The notes under the pieces were generated by a model. It did not search any database. It was given only the letters and a program-made list of their open reading frames with translations, and was not told the DNA's origin. A DNA stretch of 64,000 bases. Origin: Fulvivirgaceae bacterium JP3-4. GTDB lineage: Bacteria > Bacteroidota > Bacteroidia > Cytophagales > Cyclobacteriaceae. Numbering within the stretch: the first letter of the stretch is position 1; every line of letters begins with the position of its first letter. The stretch covers positions 2,232,001 through 2,296,000 of the forward strand of contig JARKND010000001.1 in NCBI GenBank assembly GCA_029309925.1, in the 5' to 3' direction. Below are positions 61,330-64,000 of the stretch, in pieces. Position numbers and translations under genes: made by a program.

Positions 61330-63411
61330 TTAGACATTGGCAGTAGCGAAACTTTCTTTGAGTTTACGGATGGCAATTTCGTTGACATCGGCAGCGGTTG
61401 ACGGTGCTACCATTTTGTAAAAGTTCACGGCAAAGACAATGTGCGATAGCCACATGAGGGATCCACCGATAGCGCGCCACAACCAATAAGGAGCCATCAG
61501 TGTAATGCTCTCGATAAAGAATCGGCCTTCCATCCACATCAATCCTTTCAGCGTTCCTCCAATCATCAATGGGATCGTGTAAAACATCAGCCCGATGAAG
61601 GCGAGCCAGAAGTGAATTCCTGTTAACAGTTGGGATGGCTCGCGGCCCGTGATACGAGGCACCAGCACGTAGATACAACCCCACAGTAGGAACGCTATGA
61701 TGCCATACATCGTGAGATGCGAATGTGCTACGGTGAAGTCAGTGAAGTGCCAGAGCAGATTCGTGTATCGGAAGGCTTCAGCAGTACCCTGCAGTGAACC
61801 TGTGAAATAGAATAAGATGCCGACAAAGAAAAACGGAAGCGTATAACTTTTCGACATCTTGTACCACGCACCCTTGAATGTGAAATAAAAGTTGGTTGTA
61901 CCAGCTACAACCGGTATGAGCATCCCGGCACTTCCGACAATGGCCACCGTTTGCAACCACCAGGGTATGGCGCTGAACACAAAGTGGTGCGTGCCAATGA
62001 GTGTATAAAAAACGATCTGCGACCAGAAGGCAAGAATACCCAATCCATAAGAATAGATTGGCTTGTTCACTTGTTGTGGAAGGAAGTAGTAAACAAGGCC
62101 GAGGTTGAACAGCATGAACCACATCCCCACACCTTGATGCATGTAGTAGCCCTGTACGATCGTTTCACCTAAACCATCCTGCCACGTAGGCCAATACGCT
62201 ATGAAAGCGATAACCAACGTGAAAATGATCGCTGAAACGATGTACCAGTTAGAGATGTAGATTTCGGTCGATCTGCGTTTCGCAATGGTCTGCAGGAAAT
62301 TTACGAGTGAGATCACCAGCCCAGCCCCAAACAATGCCATCACGGGCCAAATGTACTCCCGGTACTCGCCCCCACCGTTGTTAATGCCAGCCATCAGACA
62401 GAGTGTGCCTAATACTACCGCGCTATTGATCAGCCACAAGGCGATCCATCCTTTGCGGATGCTCGCGAGTGTGGTGTTACTCACTTTTGGCACAACGTAG
62501 CACGCCAGTCCAAGCATCGCGAGTGAACTCCAGCCCCAAAACACTGCGTTCGTATGAACGGGCCGCAGCCTGCCAAAGCTCAACCAACTTACCGAGTCCG
62601 CTTCGGGCGCTACGAACTTGATGCCCAGGTACTCGCCCACCGTGGTGCCAAATACCAACCAAAATGCTGCACAGCCGAGATACCACAAGATCAGCTTTCC
62701 CTGCGGCAACAATTCTTTACGAATGTTGTTCTTCGATTTCTCCTCGACCAATGTCAGCAAAGACTGATCTTGCACCTTGTGAAGAATACCCCGGTGATCG
62801 TGCGAGTGATTTATATTTTGGGGAAGCAAAGAAGGCGTTCGATAGCCAAACTCAGCCTCCCGAATGCTCAGTGCGTTGTCTATTTCGTCAGCATTGGATT
62901 TACGCAGGTAATCTGCTATGAACGAGGCTTCTTCTTCTCTTTGTTTGCGTTTAGCCGCGCCTAAGAGATTTTTCACGCGCACCATCAAAAAAACTACCGC
63001 AAAGAGCAGCGGGATGGTAATAAGAACAATAGTAATGATGATCCCCCACTGTGAGAACAACGACTGCTCCTCAGAAGATTGAGCAAGGAGTGGCGATGGA
63101 AGTATGGTGATCAGAAGTGCAGCGGCTACCTTCCCGGCCCTTTTTGCCAGGGTGCGAAGCTCGATAAGTTTTCTCACCACAGCTCTGTCCATGTATCGAA
63201 CGATGGCCATGTTCACAGCACGTTCGGACTTGATCGCTACGAGGTTTCTGAACTGTAACGCGATGCCGAGTATGAACACACACATTACGATCAAGGCTAT
63301 CAATACCACCATAAGGCCCGGGAAAAGATCGTCTGTTGCCAGGGATATACCTTCGCTCCTACCTGCGTTGGGAATCATCAAAGCGATGAGTAAACAAAGT
63401 TTCCTATTCAT
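61330..63411 (-). CDS. ccoN: cbb3-type cytochrome oxidase subunit I (CcoN-like)
   Basis: 693 residues, longer than the usual 470-550. The N-terminal 230 residues hold a signal-like helix and two TM segments (VVLIALIVMCVFILGIAL, IIITIVLITIPLLFAVVFL) plus a soluble stretch. The catalytic core starts near 240: RPVHTNAVFWGWSSLA (haem b His), QGYYMHQGVGMWF, LIGTHHFVFSAIPWW (CuB His-His) and HFTDFTVAHSHLTMYG (haem His ligands). YYFLPQQVNKPIYSY is typical of cbb3 enzymes. It reduces O2 to water at low oxygen. A NorB-like NO reductase is a less likely alternative. Confidence 0.85.
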   Translation of the reverse strand: MNRKLCLLIALMIPNAGRSEGISLATDDLFPGLMVVLIALIVMCVFILGIALQFRNLVAIKSERAVNMAIVRYMDRAVVRKLIELRTLAKRAGKVAAALLITILPSPLLAQSSEEQSLFSQWGIIITIVLITIPLLFAVVFLMVRVKNLLGAAKRKQREEEASFIADYLRKSNADEIDNALSIREAEFGYRTPSLLPQNINHSHDHRGILHKVQDQSLLTLVEEKSKNNIRKELLPQGKLILWYLGCAAFWLVFGTTVGEYLGIKFVAPEADSVSWLSFGRLRPVHTNAVFWGWSSLAMLGLACYVVPKVSNTTLASIRKGWIALWLINSAVVLGTLCLMAGINNGGGEYREYIWPVMALFGAGLVISLVNFLQTIAKRRSTEIYISNWYIVSAIIFTLVIAFIAYWPTWQDGLGETIVQGYYMHQGVGMWFMLFNLGLVYYFLPQQVNKPIYSYGLGILAFWSQIVFYTLIGTHHFVFSAIPWWLQTVAIVGSAGMLIPVVAGTTNFYFTFKGAWYKMSKSYTLPFFFVGILFYFTGSLQGTAEAFRYTNLLWHFTDFTVAHSHLTMYGIIAFLLWGCIYVLVPRITGREPSQLLTGIHFWLAFIGLMFYTIPLMIGGTLKGLMWMEGRFFIESITLMAPYWLWRAIGGSLMWLSHIVFAVNFYKMVAPSTAADVNEIAIRKLKESFATANV

Positions 63412-63450
63412 AATAAAAGAGTAATTTGTCGTTTATACGTTCAAATTTTT

Positions 63451-63885
63451 TTAACTCCGCTTCAGGAAGACAAGTCCCTTCTCCAGGCTTTCATTGAATT
63501 CACCGATACGCGTTGTTTCCAGCAGCGACTTCAGTTTCGTGCGGACGATCTTGAACTCATCGTGAATAGGACATGGCTTGTGTTCATTGCACGATTTCAG
63601 ACCCAACCCGCAGCCGGTGAAGAGTTGATTGCCGTCAATAGCAGTCACCACGTCTGCAAGTGTGTGCTTAAGACACTTCTCGTCCATAAAGAAGCCTCCG
63701 TGCGGGCCTTTAACTGATAAAACCAATCCTTTCCGGCTAAGCTCTGTAAGTATCTTACCCATGAAGTGTTCTGGCGAGTCGACACCGTTCGCGATCTCTT
63801 TGATGCTTAAACGGCTACCGTCTTTAGTTTTTTGCGCAATAAAGATCGTTGCGCGAATGCTATACTCGCATGCCTTTGAAAACAT
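63451..63885 (-). CDS. Rrf2-family regulator (IscR/NsrR-like)
   Basis: 144 residues from ATG 63885. MFSKACEYSIRATIFIA starts the winged helix; Cys92, Cys99 and Cys105 (TGCGLGLKSC...HKPC) match the 2Fe-2S binding spacing of IscR/NsrR. A cluster-sensing repressor responding to Fe-S status or NO fits an oxidase operon. It is the first gene, 39 bases before the oxidase. Confidence 0.85.
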   Translation of the reverse strand: MFSKACEYSIRATIFIAQKTKDGSRLSIKEIANGVDSPEHFMGKILTELSRKGLVLSVKGPHGGFFMDEKCLKHTLADVVTAIDGNQLFTGCGLGLKSCNEHKPCPIHDEFKIVRTKLKSLLETTRIGEFNESLEKGLVFLKRS

Positions 63886-63904
63886 AGTGTGTGAGAATAC
63901 GAAC

Positions 63905-63912
63905 CAAAGGTA
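63905..63912 (-). promoter_or_regulatory. putative -7 box of the respiratory operon
   Basis: TACCTTTG on the minus strand matches TAnnTTTG, 20 bases upstream of the regulator start. Confidence 0.45.
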
Positions 63913-64000
63913 CAAATAGATTCGTAAAATAAAAGATATTTTTATCGTTTATTATTAATATTTGGTTTTTAGGCTTTTTGGCTAGCATTAAAGACCGTAT

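Overview
The window looks like the chromosome of a Bacteroidota bacterium, most likely a soil- or water-type Cytophagales/Chitinophaga-like lineage. The evidence is a one-piece Y_Y_Y/beta-propeller histidine kinase, FISUMP-domain lipoproteins, a type IX secretion sorting tail, many small lipoproteins with SusD-like signal peptides, promoter boxes of the TAnnTTTG type, weak Shine-Dalgarno sites, and moderate GC that drops in the accessory blocks.

Layout. Positions 1-19.6 kb are ordinary chromosome: a cupin lipoprotein, the hybrid-type sensor kinase, an aldo/keto reductase, secreted and surface proteins (two FISUMP lipoproteins that are a tandem duplication, and a T9SS-exported Ig-like protein), and a catabolic trio (RraA-like protein, Tat-exported enolase-superfamily dehydratase, BASS-type transporter). 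Positions 19.9-29.1 kb are AT-rich and resemble a defence island: an AbiU2-like HEPN protein, a DUF262 gene translationally coupled to a small HEPN protein, a zinc-ribbon/DUF4145 protein, an EVE-domain/restriction-endonuclease-like protein, a possible PD-(D/E)XK protein, a two-TM protein, a truncated membrane protein and a PIN-domain protein. Positions 29.1-40.5 kb return to chromosome: an ArsR-methyltransferase-monooxygenase operon, a TPP enzyme, a royal-jelly-family lipoprotein, a GH127 enzyme, a GNAT, an NTF2-like protein.

Positions about 40.5-57.3 kb look like an integrated element. It begins at a tRNA-Leu-like/degenerate tRNA cluster and holds a toxin-antitoxin pair, an uncharacterised three-gene operon ending in a ComEC-like metallo-beta-lactamase, a PIN-like nuclease, HEPN-like genes, a membrane/coiled-coil gene block, a tyrosine recombinase catalytic domain fused to a P-loop ATPase and a C-terminal membrane segment, an iteron-rich and palindromic intergenic segment, and a TOPRIM primase/VapE-like helicase coupled to a TolC-like secreted protein. 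The recombinase-ATPase fusion with the iteron-like segment is the strongest candidate for an undescribed system.

Positions 57.8-63.9 kb are one long minus-strand operon: an IscR/NsrR-like Rrf2 regulator, a cbb3-type oxidase subunit I, a CcoO-CcoP-like dihaem cytochrome broken by an apparent one-base frameshift inside its first haem motif, small membrane proteins, a truncated haemoglobin, a 2Fe-2S ferredoxin and a cupin. Together they suggest microaerobic respiration controlled by an Fe-S/NO sensing regulator.

The intergenic DNA carries several families of dispersed palindromic repeats. One family has a GTAG-type foot and a GTGTTGGTG hairpin and lies beside remnants of a REP-associated tyrosine transposase (RAYT). 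All function calls are from reading the sequence; no database search was run.
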